Shown: positions 25,683 through 32,945 of the stretch, piece after piece | Layout of the letters: every line of letters starts with the position of its first letter | Position numbering within the stretch: the stretch's first letter is position 1 | Source: Pseudomonadota bacterium | GTDB lineage: Bacteria > Pseudomonadota > Alphaproteobacteria > Caulobacterales > Caulobacteraceae | NCBI GenBank assembly: GCA_023451375.1 | Contig: JAEXZS010000045.1 | Coordinates: 1 to 64,000, forward strand | DNA length: 64,000 nt | Reading direction: 5' to 3' | The notes under the pieces: generated by a model | Told to the model about the DNA's origin: nothing | Databases searched by the model: none | The model's input: only the letters and a program-made list of their open reading frames with translations | Made by a program: the position numbers and the translations under genes

Positions 25683-25790
25683 GCGAGGTGCCGGCCCGTC
25701 ACCGAGGACCCGGCCTCCCGGCCGGTCAGAGGGGAACGGCGAAGCCGTTGACGGGATAGCCGGCGGTGCCCTTGCATTAGGATCGGGCGA
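25683..25790 (-). promoter_or_regulatory. Structured leader, L2 type (copy 1)
   Basis: ggtgccggcccgtca (25687-25701) pairs with tgacggg...gccggcggtgcc (25749-25770). The apical aacggc-gaa-gccgtt is at 25735-25749, 105 nt before the 25630 start. Confidence 0.7.
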
Positions 25791-25809
25791 CCCCGCCGCC
25801 CCTCTCTCA

Positions 25810-26003
25810 GTCCGGCAGGCCGTCGCCGCGACCCATAGGGAGCGGCGCGCGCAGCGAGGCCGTCGCCGGCGCATCTGTCGGACGTGACCAGGCGCAAGCG
25901 ACCGCGAGGCCGAAGGCCAGCTGGTCGCCAAGCCCGGGAACGCCCCCTGACCTCACTGTAGGCAGGCCGAGGCGGCGAGCGGAGCGAACCGCCCGCCGCA
26001 AGG
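25810..26003. repeat. R repeat (25810-25950) plus shared tract (25962-26003)
   Basis: Full R copy followed by the same gtaggcaggccgaggcgg tract as at 23658. It directly precedes the stop codon end of the 26018-26332 gene. Confidence 0.75.
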
Positions 26004-26017
26004 CGCGGCCGTCGCCG

Positions 26018-26332
26018 TCACCCGGATGGGTGAAGGTCCAGGATCGCGTCCGCCTCATCCCGGGCGAGGACGTAGCCACAGTCCGCCGGGATCTCGCTCT
26101 CGTCCTGGTAGATGTGCGTCAACAGGGCCTCATCGACGAGGTCGCGCAGGGTGCGAAGCACCGTGAGACCGTCGGCGCTGAGCTCGGCGGCGGAGGCCGA
26201 GGCGCGCAGCGCCCGGGCCTCGATGATGAGATAGGACAGCGTGTCCACGGCGTCGGCGCCGGACATATGGCCGTCACGCTCTTCGCCGGTCTTCATGCCG
26301 GCGATGCGATCGAGGAAGGTGATGAGGCTCAT
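26018..26332 (-). CDS. Hypothetical small protein
   Basis: A 104-residue protein from MSLITFLDRIAGMKTGEERDG; ATGA overlap with the previous gene (26329-26332). Largely helical, ends AILDLHPSG. Family not recognised; downstream partner of the 26329 gene. Confidence 0.65.
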   Translation of the reverse strand: MSLITFLDRIAGMKTGEERDGHMSGADAVDTLSYLIIEARALRASASAAELSADGLTVLRTLRDLVDEALLTHIYQDESEIPADCGYVLARDEADAILDLHPSG

Positions 26333-26901
26333 TGGGTGATCTCCTGGGTCAGGGCGCAATGCAGCTCGACAGACAGGCCGGACAGGCCCGAAAGGGTGTC
26401 CGCGACAGCCTTGGCCTGGTCGAGGTCGGCATTGGGAAGGTCGGTGATGGCGAGCGCTTCACCGTCGGCGTTGATGCCGTACACGGTGTAGAATTCGGTG
26501 CTGGCCCGGTCCTGACCGCCGTCGACGACACCGTCATCGTCGGGGTCCATGCGACAGCCGCCGATCTGCAGCACAGTGAACTCCCGCCAGTCCGGCTCGG
26601 CGCCGTGAGTGCAGCAGTTGAACAAGACAGCCGGATCGACCGGGTTGGGGTCGGCGACGGCCGCGGGTTCTTCGGGAAGCAGGCCGTTCTCGATCGCCAT
26701 GCGCGCGAGTGCGCCGGCGATCACGCGTGCACCCTCCTCGACGGCGGCGCTTTGGCAGGGCAGGAAGTCGCCGGATGTCCAGCCCATGGCGTCAGCCAGG
26801 ACCGAGGCCATGGCGTCAACGCCGGCCTCAGCGGCCTTGTCGAGGAGATCAGACGAGACGGAGGCCAAGGCGGCCTGGTCGTGCAAGTCAGCGAGATTCA
26901 T
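26329..26901 (-). CDS. Hypothetical protein
   Basis: A 190-residue protein starting MNLADLHDQAALASVSS. The N-terminal half is helical and Ala-rich. The middle carries LFNCCTHGAEPDW with a Cys-Cys-x-His cluster and GGCRMDPDDDG, an acidic loop that could bind a cation. Cotranscribed with the 26018 gene under an L3 leader. Family not recognised. Confidence 0.65.
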   Translation of the reverse strand: MNLADLHDQAALASVSSDLLDKAAEAGVDAMASVLADAMGWTSGDFLPCQSAAVEEGARVIAGALARMAIENGLLPEEPAAVADPNPVDPAVLFNCCTHGAEPDWREFTVLQIGGCRMDPDDDGVVDGGQDRASTEFYTVYGINADGEALAITDLPNADLDQAKAVADTLSGLSGLSVELHCALTQEITQ

Positions 26902-26935
26902 GAAGGTCTCCAGCTCCCCGCCGGGGGATCCAGCT

Positions 26936-27090
26936 GGCCCGCGGGCTTGCCGCGATCACGCCCCTTGCCTGTCGGGGGTAAGGAGGACCCGCACCCGGAG
27001 GGCCGCAACGAAGTGAAGGACGGCGGAGCCGTTGCGGGGATGATGTCCCCGACCTCTTTGGGCGTGATTGATCGCGGCGGCCGCGCCTGG
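26936..27090 (-). promoter_or_regulatory. Structured leader, L3 type (copy 2)
   Basis: ccgcgatcacgcccc (26950-26964) pairs with gggcgtgattgatcgcgg (27060-27077). The apical stem acggc-gga-gccgt is at 27019-27031, 117 nt before the 26901 start. The inner arms differ from copy 1 but keep pairing. Confidence 0.7.
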
Positions 27091-27120
27091 ACCCCTGCGA
27101 TGCAGGAAGGATCCGTCTAG

Positions 27121-27417
27121 CTATTCGCGCACCGGCCACTCGGCCCGGAGAGGAAAAGCCGTGCTGGCCTGAGGGGGTTGGGCCCAGAAGGTCACCCGGC
27201 CCTCGCAGCCGACCCGCCGACAGTGCGGGTGTCGGTTCCACAGGACGCCCTCCCCGCCGAGGAGGAAGGCCATGACGCGAAGGTCAACGCTCATGTTGAG
27301 GTGACAGCGATTGCAAACGACGGTGACGCGCCACCGTTTCGTCCGCATCGAGTCGACCGTGCCGCAGACAGCGCGCCAGTCTTCGCGGGTGTAGGTGTCT
27401 GGGTTCTTGCGTCCCAC
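27121..27417 (-). CDS. Hypothetical small Cys/His-containing protein
   Basis: A 98-residue protein starting MGRKNPDTYTREDWRAVCG. It contains CNRCHLNM and CRRVGCEGRVTF, which together form a CxxC...CxxxxC zinc-ribbon-like arrangement. Likely nucleic-acid or protein binding. It follows the serine-recombinase-like gene by about 80 bp on the same strand. Confidence 0.65.
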   Translation of the reverse strand: MGRKNPDTYTREDWRAVCGTVDSMRTKRWRVTVVCNRCHLNMSVDLRVMAFLLGGEGVLWNRHPHCRRVGCEGRVTFWAQPPQASTAFPLRAEWPVRE

Positions 27418-27495
27418 GGTGGCGATGTCGCTGGCGGAAGTGGCCCTGCCCGCCGTCGGTCTAGAGGACTCAACGGCGCGGACGCAAGCGTTTGT

Positions 27496-28080
27496 TCACG
27501 CCCCGTTCTCATCGCGACCGAGGCGGCGGTAGACGGTGGCCCGCCCCACGCCCAGCCGATAGGCGGCCTGTTCGACGGTGATGGTTCCCGTCGCGAGCAA
27601 GGGCGACACCTCGGCCCATGCCTCGTCGGTGATGGCCTGTCTGGGACCGGGTGGACGCGGAGCGTCGAGGATCTCGCGCTCTGCGCGGCGATCCTCTGCA
27701 GCCCGGGCCTCGTGGGCGAGCATCATGGCGGCGAAGCGAAAAAACGCCCCGGCGTCATGCCGGGTGTCGATACCGTCATCGAGCGCGACCAGGTGCAGGT
27801 TCGATTCCTGCAGCCTGACGGCCAGATCAAAGATCTGCCGATGGTCCCGGCCGAAGCGGTCCAGTGCGGTGACGTAGAGAACGCCGCCGGGCGCAAGCGC
27901 CGCTATCGCGCGGTCCAGCGCTGGCCGAAGGACCGTCGCCCCGCCGCGAAGGTCCTCATGGACCTCGCGGACGCCGGCGGCGACCAACCGTTCGCGTTGG
28001 GCGATCAGAGCGGGGCCGCGGCGAAGCGCGCGGGCATAGCCGATCATGGGTGACTCCGTCTCAAGTCTCAGATTGGACAT
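27496..28080 (-). CDS. Resolvase/invertase-family protein lacking the catalytic serine
   Basis: About 194 residues; MIGYARALRRG (start at 28047) is an alternative start to the MSNLRLETESP extension. The fold is that of small serine recombinases: MIGYAR, then LYVTALDRFGRDHRQ, and a C-terminal helix-turn-helix ITVEQAAYRLGVGRATVYRRL. In active enzymes the N-terminal motif is YARVS; here the residue at the catalytic serine position is leucine (YARAL). Arginines of the DRFGRD motif remain. It is therefore probably catalytically dead and may act as a DNA-binding regulator. Confidence 0.8.
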   Translation of the reverse strand: MSNLRLETESPMIGYARALRRGPALIAQRERLVAAGVREVHEDLRGGATVLRPALDRAIAALAPGGVLYVTALDRFGRDHRQIFDLAVRLQESNLHLVALDDGIDTRHDAGAFFRFAAMMLAHEARAAEDRRAEREILDAPRPPGPRQAITDEAWAEVSPLLATGTITVEQAAYRLGVGRATVYRRLGRDENGA

Positions 28081-28148
28081 GGCGCAACCTGAGACAAGAC
28101 AGACCCGCGCGACTAGCGCCGGTCCGCAGGATGCGGAACAGCGCCCGC

Positions 28149-28667
28149 CTAGTGAAGGCGACGACCGGGCTGCGCCCGGTTGAGGATGCCGAGCTGGTGG
28201 CGGGCGCGGGCGACGGCGACATCTTGCTGGTGGATGATCGCATGAAGCACGATCGCCTCATCCAGGAGCGCGAGGGCCTCGGTCATGTCGGCCGTCTCTT
28301 CGACCGCCTGCGCTGCGCGGCCGAGAAGATAGGCGGCGCGGGCAAGTTTGCCCGCAATGCCGCCGGCGCCGCGATCGCGCAGATGCTTGGTGAGGAAGGC
28401 GCAACGGTCGCTGGCCAGCTTCCGGGCCCGATCATCGAGGGCGAGCGACAGGCCTACGGCCTGGCTCATGGCCGAGCGGAAGCGAATGTCGTTCTGCAGC
28501 TTGCGATCGACGGTGTTGGCGACAGGATCGCAACCGCAGGCCTGGGCGACCGACATGATGGAACAGGCGACGAAGCCAATGGCCTCGTCAGGGGACATCG
28601 AGGCCACAAGGGCGCTTTGCGCCGAGGTGGCGAACAACCCGGGCAGGGTAGCCTGTGCTGCAGACAT
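28149..28667 (-). CDS. Hypothetical helical protein
   Basis: A 172-residue Ala-rich helical protein starting MSAAQATLPGLFATSAQ. A short Cys pair (QACGCDP) lies near residue 45. Its end contains HAIIHQQDVAVARARHQLG. No family recognised. It has GGAG upstream and its own hairpin leader at 28684. Confidence 0.65.
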   Translation of the reverse strand: MSAAQATLPGLFATSAQSALVASMSPDEAIGFVACSIMSVAQACGCDPVANTVDRKLQNDIRFRSAMSQAVGLSLALDDRARKLASDRCAFLTKHLRDRGAGGIAGKLARAAYLLGRAAQAVEETADMTEALALLDEAIVLHAIIHQQDVAVARARHQLGILNRAQPGRRLH

Positions 28668-28683
28668 GGGAGGCTCCTTTTGA

Positions 28684-28790
28684 AGCCGCCTCGCTGGCGG
28701 CCGGAGCCTGGCGGTAGTGGGCTCACGAAGGCGGCAAGGGCTTCAGAGCGAAGCGTCCCTTGCCGCCGAGTGTGGGCGCCCACGAACGAT
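28684..28790 (-). promoter_or_regulatory. Long hairpin leader without the ACGGC apical stem
   Basis: A perfect 11-bp stem ggcggcaaggg (28730-28740) / cccttgccgcc (28757-28767) with flanking gtgggc arms, 60-120 nt before the 28667 start. It has the same position and general shape as the L1-L3 leaders but a different sequence. Confidence 0.45.
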
Positions 28791-28818
28791 GGGCCGGGCC
28801 GACAGATGCCGAATCCGA

Positions 28819-29091
28819 TCAGTCTGCTGGGGAACCTGCCGTGCGAGCGGCCAGCGCCGTCCGTCCCGTCTCGGTCAGGGCGAAGTCCGGGTAGTCCGGA
28901 CGATGCGGCACGGGGATCTCCGCAAGATAACCTTCATCTGCTAGGCGATGGAGGTGACGCAGGGCCGCCTTGGTGGCCTCGCGCCCTTCAGGGCTGGCCG
29001 AAGGGCTGATGCGACAGCGGCCGTCGGCCGCCGCATCCGCGTTGGCCAGCACGCCGTAGTCGTCTGCGGTGAGGGTATGGGTCTGGGACAT
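28819..29091 (-). CDS. Hypothetical small protein, possible winged-helix
   Basis: A 90-residue protein from MSQTHTLTADDYGVLANAD. The segment EGREATKAALRHLHRLADEGYLAEIP, then DFALTETGRTALAAR, has the helix-helix-wing pattern of small winged-helix DNA-binding domains (LT.TGR.AL ending). Function unknown. The frame to 29175 is not used. Confidence 0.6.
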   Translation of the reverse strand: MSQTHTLTADDYGVLANADAAADGRCRISPSASPEGREATKAALRHLHRLADEGYLAEIPVPHRPDYPDFALTETGRTALAARTAGSPAD

Positions 29092-29160
29092 GAAGGGGCT
29101 CGCGATGTATGGCCCCCTCAGATCGCAACAGGGCTGCAGCTGGACAAGGGGACGACGAAG

Positions 29161-29186
29161 CGGGTCGCGCCCCACGCGACCCGCCC
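29161..29186 (-). terminator. Hairpin after the 29190 gene
   Basis: A 10-bp perfect inverted repeat gcgggtcgcg/cgcgacccgc just past the stop of the 29190-29990 gene; no T run follows, so it may protect an mRNA end rather than terminate. Confidence 0.4.
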
Positions 29187-29189
29187 GGG

Positions 29190-29990
29190 CTAGAAGCTGA
29201 AGGCGAACTGCCCGGTCGGCTCCTGGTATTGGGCCGGAGAGGCCGCTTCGCCGGCCTCGGCCCAGGGGAACGCCGCGAGGAAGTCGCGATCACGGTATTG
29301 GGGGCCGATGAACTCCCGGCCCTTCTTCTCGGTCAGGATCTGGCTGATCCAGATTCTGGCGGCCTCATCCATGGTCGTCTCGTAAATCGGCCGGCAGCCG
29401 CACAGGGACCGATAACCCGTGTTGGAGATGAATGGACCGGTGGCGGACATGGCGCGGAATTCGACCTGCAGGGACGAAGGACCGCCCCGGGCGATGACGA
29501 TCGCCCTGATGCCGGCATGATCGACCAGGAACTCTCCGGACTGGCCCCACAGGGGGACAGCACCCGGAGCGGCGGCAAGGCGTGCCCGCAGGCGGGGTGA
29601 AACCGCCTCGTTGCCTGCCTCGCAGGCGAAGAAGGCGCCGCCGTTGAGTTTCCAGACAACCGCATCATAGCGAATGCTGGCGGCCATCATGGCGGCCTCG
29701 TCGCCTATGACGACGGCCGCGTGGAAGGCCTCGAACGCTTCGCGCGCCACAGTGTCCAATCCGGCCTGGTCGGCCGGGAGATCGGGCGCCATGCGCAACA
29801 CGGCGGCATCGCGGAGATCGATGTACGAAGGCTCCCGCGAGCGACCCCGCTGCGCGGGGACGTCGTCGATGTCGTCATCGTCCCCTGTGAAATCGGTATC
29901 ATCGTCGAAATCCTCATCGAGCGCAGCGGTCGCGTCATCGAAGATGACGGCGGGGTCAGGCTGAATGGTTTCGATGGAAACGGCAGTCAT
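29190..29990 (-). CDS. Hypothetical protein with acidic N-terminus
   Basis: A 266-residue protein. Residues about 17-45 are very rich in Asp/Glu (DEDFDDDTDF and following), reminiscent of the acidic regions of DNA-mimic anti-defence proteins, though that is only a resemblance. The ordered C-terminal half contains GPFISNTGYRSLCGCRPIY and ends TGQFAFSF, a tail shared in pattern with the 21200-22042 product (GQGAFAF). Single gene with an L2 leader. Family not recognised. Confidence 0.65.
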   Translation of the reverse strand: MTAVSIETIQPDPAVIFDDATAALDEDFDDDTDFTGDDDDIDDVPAQRGRSREPSYIDLRDAAVLRMAPDLPADQAGLDTVAREAFEAFHAAVVIGDEAAMMAASIRYDAVVWKLNGGAFFACEAGNEAVSPRLRARLAAAPGAVPLWGQSGEFLVDHAGIRAIVIARGGPSSLQVEFRAMSATGPFISNTGYRSLCGCRPIYETTMDEAARIWISQILTEKKGREFIGPQYRDRDFLAAFPWAEAGEAASPAQYQEPTGQFAFSF

Positions 29991-30039
29991 GGGATACTCC
30001 AGTGAAGACCGCCCGGGCTGGGCGGTGATGGAGCAATCC

Positions 30040-30150
30040 GAACGTGAGGTGCCGGCCCGTCACCGAAGCGCCGCCTTCGGCGGCGCGAGGGGAACGGCTT
30101 TAGCCGTTGACGGGATAACCGGCGGAGCCCTCACGGTAGGATGGGACAGA
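30040..30150 (-). promoter_or_regulatory. Structured leader, L2 type (copy 2)
   Basis: Three nested arms pair: cgtgagg (30043-30049) with cctcacg (30129-30135), a ccgg/ccgg step, and cccgtca (30056-30062) with tgacggg (30108-30114). Inside are cgccgcc-ttc-ggcggcg and the apical aacggc-ttta-gccgtt (30092-30107), 102 nt before the 29990 start. The remaining 30151-30390 shows no gene. Confidence 0.75.
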
Positions 30151-30390
30151 ACCGCGCGCCCCCTCCCCTTACAGAGACCCCAACGGCGGAAAGCAGGAGA
30201 ACGCCGTCAGGATCTCTGGAGCGGTCGACGTCGGGGGGGAGTGAGACGACCGCTCTATGCCCGCGAGCGGGCATAGAGCGACATTAGACGGCACGGACCG
30301 CGTCCAGCTAGGCCGAGCGCACAGAAAGCGACCGCGCTTCGCGCGGACGGCTTTCGCAGGCGGCGAGAGCCAGACCTGAGCGGATAAAAC

Positions 30391-30422
30391 GAAAAAGGCC
30401 CCGCCGGGGAACGGCGGGGCCT
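30391..30422 (-). terminator. Rho-independent terminator
   Basis: On the minus strand ggccccgccg / cggcggggcc followed by tttttc, ending the operon of genes 31252 to 30443. Confidence 0.85.
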
Positions 30423-30442
30423 CGAATGGCGGTGCGAGAAAT

Positions 30443-30577
30443 CTACTCGGCCGGGATGGTCGGCTGCGTGGCCGAGGCCTGAAGACCGGCGACAAAGCCA
30501 GCAACAAGCGGCTTCACGAACCAGGCGATGACCGCGCCAGCGGCGAGGCCGACACCGAAGAGACCAACTTCAATCAT
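30443..30577 (-). CDS. Small single-pass membrane peptide
   Basis: A 44-residue protein starting MIEVGLFGVGLAAGAVIAWF with one strong hydrophobic helix, ending TQPTIPAE. It overlaps the previous gene by ATGA (30574-30577) and has GGAGGATCG upstream. Last gene of the operon. Confidence 0.6.
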   Translation of the reverse strand: MIEVGLFGVGLAAGAVIAWFVKPLVAGFVAGLQASATQPTIPAE

Positions 30578-30960
30578 GGACGATCCTCCTTCTGGGGCGT
30601 CTGTGGATTGGGAATATAGCCCAAAAGAGCGTGGGCCGCCACGATCAGCAACATAACGCCGATGCCGCTTGAGATGATCCAGGCTGGCGTGACCACGAAG
30701 GCCGCGTTTAGCTGGGGCGTGACGAACACCGCCACGGCCAGCGTGAGAGCCGCCGTCTGGCAACCGTTGGCGCCGAGTTTCAGGCGCTCCTCGGTGACCT
30801 TGGGATGGTCCGGACGGAAGACGCCGGACGCCAAGGCCAGCCCGCGGCCGATCAGTCGGCCTCCTCGCTGTCCGAAGGTGAACAGGTGGTCCCGCAGTCG
30901 GGACAGTCGTCGTCGCAGGCGCATGACCATTCGTCGCTCCATTCCGTGCCGCACGGGCAC
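30574..30960 (-). CDS. Small two-helix membrane protein
   Basis: Up to 128 residues from 30960, with alternative in-frame starts MERRM and MVMRL nearer 30930. A basic N-terminus (RRRLSRLRDHLF) precedes two hydrophobic stretches (AALTLAVAVFVTPQL and ISSGIGVMLLIVAAHALLG). It overlaps the Cys-rich gene upstream and the 44-residue peptide downstream. Function unknown; a membrane-anchored pair is implied by context. Confidence 0.6.
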   Translation of the reverse strand: MPVRHGMERRMVMRLRRRLSRLRDHLFTFGQRGGRLIGRGLALASGVFRPDHPKVTEERLKLGANGCQTAALTLAVAVFVTPQLNAAFVVTPAWIISSGIGVMLLIVAAHALLGYIPNPQTPQKEDRP

Positions 30961-31016
30961 TCATACGTGTTTCTGAACCAGGGACCAGTGTCCCCCTCGG
31001 GCCGCCGGCTGCTCAC
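30852..31016 (-). CDS. Small zinc-ribbon-like protein
   Basis: About 54 residues from a GTG that overlaps the previous stop as GTGA (31016-31013), reading MSSRRPEGDTGPWFRNTY. The core is CPCGTEWSDEWSCACDDDCP followed by DCG, a tight Cys cluster that I recognise as a recurring small plasmid protein of alphaproteobacteria. Acidic C-terminus (SDSEEAD). The ORF could be read from 31043 but the coupled GTG is preferred. Confidence 0.65.
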   Translation of the reverse strand: MSSRRPEGDTGPWFRNTYECPCGTEWSDEWSCACDDDCPDCGTTCSPSDSEEAD

Positions 31017-31252
31017 GGCAGACGCTCCAGCGGCACGATCCACTTCACGCCCGGCAGCTCGACGGCGAAGCCGAGAGCGGGGATCAATTCCATCGCGTCA
31101 TAAGCCTCGTCGAAGCTGTCGAACGGACCGTAGAAGCGGGTCTCGATGTTGAGCCGGCCGTGGGGCCGGTGCATCACCGCGAAGGGTCCCGGATGGTCCG
31201 GCCGGGGCTGGACCTCGTCCCAGGATGGGGTGCTTTGGATGCTATCGAACAT
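31013..31252 (-). CDS. Hypothetical small protein, first gene of a four-gene operon
   Basis: A 79-residue protein from MFDSIQSTPSWDEVQPRPD with ggaggctcac upstream. Ordered alpha/beta pattern (GRLNIETRFYGPFDSFDEAY, then ELPGVKWIVPL). No family recognised. Followed by GTGA overlap with the zinc-ribbon gene. Confidence 0.65.
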   Translation of the reverse strand: MFDSIQSTPSWDEVQPRPDHPGPFAVMHRPHGRLNIETRFYGPFDSFDEAYDAMELIPALGFAVELPGVKWIVPLERLP

Positions 31253-31285
31253 GTGAGCCTCCAGGCTGCTGTGGTTTCGCAAACC

Positions 31286-31313
31286 AAAAGGCCCCCCGGT
31301 TTCCCGGGGGGCC
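31286..31313 (-). terminator. Rho-independent terminator after ssb
   Basis: The minus strand has ggccccccgg / ccggggggcc then tttt, about 12 bases past the ssb stop. Confidence 0.85.
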
Positions 31314-31325
31314 GCTGCTGGCGGA

Positions 31326-31703
31326 TCAGCCTTCCGAGCCGGGCTCGTCGTCGGCTTGTTCGGTCGGCTTCTTGTCCAGGAAGATGACCTGGTGCTTCGG
31401 GCCGCTCAGGTTGACCTTGGCGCGGACCTGCTTGACGCCGTCCTTCTCGTACTCGTCGTAGCGCAGCTGGCCGATGATGTGGACCAGCGAACCCTTGCGC
31501 AGGCACTTCTCGATCGCGTTGACCTTGCCTTTGCCGAAGACCTCGACGGTGTGCCAGGTGGTGCGCTCCTTGCGCTCGCCGGCATCGTTCTTCCAGGTCT
31601 CGGTCGTGGCCAGCCGGATGTTGCACACGCGGTCGCCGCTGTTCAGGGTGCGGAACTCCGGGTCGTTGCCCAGGCGGCCGATCAGTTCAACTTGGTTCAG
31701 CAT
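31326..31703 (-). CDS. ssb: Single-stranded DNA-binding protein
   Basis: A 125-residue OB-fold SSB: MLNQVELIGRLGNDPEFR start, LATTETWKNDAGERKE, TTWHTVEVFGKGKVNAIEK and KGSLVHIIGQLRYDEYE are all diagnostic. Plasmid SSBs coat the entering strand in the recipient and are classic leading-region genes. The C-terminus (EQADDEPGSEG) lacks the usual DDDIPF-type tip that recruits host repair proteins, so interaction may be altered. Own leader and terminator. Confidence 0.95.
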   Translation of the reverse strand: MLNQVELIGRLGNDPEFRTLNSGDRVCNIRLATTETWKNDAGERKERTTWHTVEVFGKGKVNAIEKCLRKGSLVHIIGQLRYDEYEKDGVKQVRAKVNLSGPKHQVIFLDKKPTEQADDEPGSEG

Positions 31704-31744
31704 CGTCGTTTTCCTTCTTTCTCACCGGTCGGGATTTCCCGTCC

Positions 31745-31970
31745 GGCTCGCGGGCACTGCCGCGATCACGAGACCGTCAGCGACGGGGACAAGGGGACGT
31801 CCGAAGGTCGAGACTGGTGGAAACCGGCCTGCACAAGCGCAGCGCGGAAGGCCGAGGCGCGCAGCGCCGTGAGGGTCCGCCAGGCTCGCCCCGCGCAGCG
31901 GGGTTGCCTTCGGTAAGAACCCGACCCGTCGTAGGTTAAGAGTGATCCATTGCGGCTACCCGCCCAGCCG
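31745..31970 (-). promoter_or_regulatory. Structured leader upstream of ssb, L3-like
   Basis: cgcgggcactgccgcgatcac (31749-31769) faces gtgatcc...gcggctacccgcc (31942-31964), matching the L3 outer arms, but the apical ACGGC hairpin is missing and the spacer is longer. Confidence 0.5.
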
Positions 31971-32391
31971 GGGGAACCCATCCTTCAGGTGAGCGGAAAA
32001 CGCGCTGAAGCCTGTTGGACAGGCCGCCCTTGGTCCATCAACGTCCCGATGCTTCCACAATGACGCGCCCCCGAACGCGCCCAACTCCGACGCCCCCAAG
32101 ACGCCCGGGGACGGGCCCAGAGCCAGACGCCCACCCCCTCCCCGCCTCGGCCTTCAGCAAAGGCATTCGAAGCGACGAAGCCGTCGAAGAGGACAGCGAT
32201 CCATCGTCGTCACCATGAGCCTATGCCCTGTACGAAGGGCGTCCGACGGGGTCTGTGCTGGTCAATGAGTGGCTGGCCCAGAGATCGGTGATGGGCATCC
32301 GCCCCTGAACGGCGAGGACGCGGCCTCGCCGGTTCCCGGTCCGTTCGCTGCGCTCTCTACCCGGATCGAGTGGCCGCTAGTCGCGGCCACA
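31971..32391. other. Non-coding spacer
   Basis: Between the ssb leader and the inverted L1 leader. Short plus-strand frames are Pro/Arg-rich and lack ribosome sites; I see no gene. Confidence 0.4.
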
Positions 32392-32560
32392 GGCCCCACG
32401 CGCGTCGATTACGCATCGTGTCACGGCACCCTGCCCGTCAACGGCTTCGCCGTTCCCCTCCGCGCCGGCAAGAGCCGTCGCTCCGGTGACTGGCCGGGGC
32501 CCACCGTGCCCCGAAGGCTTCATCGCCGCCCGTTGGGGGCGGCTTCAATGGAGGCTTCGC
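32392..32560 (+). promoter_or_regulatory. Structured leader, L1 type, inverted copy
   Basis: gcatcgtgtcacgg (32413-32426) and ctccggtgac (32481-32490) frame the apical caacggc-ttc-gccgtt (32439-32454), 108 nt before the plus-strand gene at 32562. The leader is inverted together with its gene. Confidence 0.7.
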
Positions 32561-32561
32561 C

Positions 32562-32771
32562 ATGCAAACCGTTTCGATCCAAACCGCCAACCGTCACCAG
32601 GTCATCGTCGAACAGATGATCGACCAGGCGCAGCAACTGGCCGCAGGCTGGGAGAAGCTGAGCCGGAAACAGAAGCTGCAGGCTTGGGCGGACTGGACCG
32701 CTACTCGTCCGAGCGAGCGGGTGTTCCACCAGTTCCACCGGGTGCTGTCGGCCATCGAGAGCGTCCACTAA
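32562..32771 (+). CDS. Hypothetical small helical protein
   Basis: A 69-residue protein starting MQTVSIQTANRHQVIVEQM, helical, with WEKLSRKQKLQAWADW in the middle. It is preceded by a good GGAGG site and an L1 leader, and followed by a terminator. N-terminal MQT pattern as in the 20533 product. Confidence 0.7.
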   Translation: MQTVSIQTANRHQVIVEQMIDQAQQLAAGWEKLSRKQKLQAWADWTATRPSERVFHQFHRVLSAIESVH

Positions 32772-32775
32772 GGGA

Positions 32776-32795
32776 GGGGGGTTCGCCCCCCTTTT
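32776..32795 (+). terminator. Rho-independent terminator
   Basis: gggggg-ttcg-cccccc followed by tttt, directly after the 32562-32771 gene. Confidence 0.85.
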
Positions 32796-32945
32796 GCGCA
32801 GGGGCCGTCCGTCCGAAGCCCGGGCGGTCTCTGCGGAAGGGCCGGGGCGGAGGGAGTGGGTTCGTCGATCTGCGCCCTCCCCCGTGACAGTGAACTTGTG
32901 AGCGAATATGCCAGTGCGGGTTGTGGTAGTCCGTTGGAGATTGAG

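Noticed and set aside
19594..26003. R repeats considered as a CRISPR array
   Set aside because: Repeat units are about 140 bp, separated by whole genes, with no short regular repeats and unique spacers and no cas genes.
32015..32218. 67-codon plus-strand ORF
   Set aside because: Pro/Thr/Arg-rich, no ribosome site, in the spacer between two leaders.
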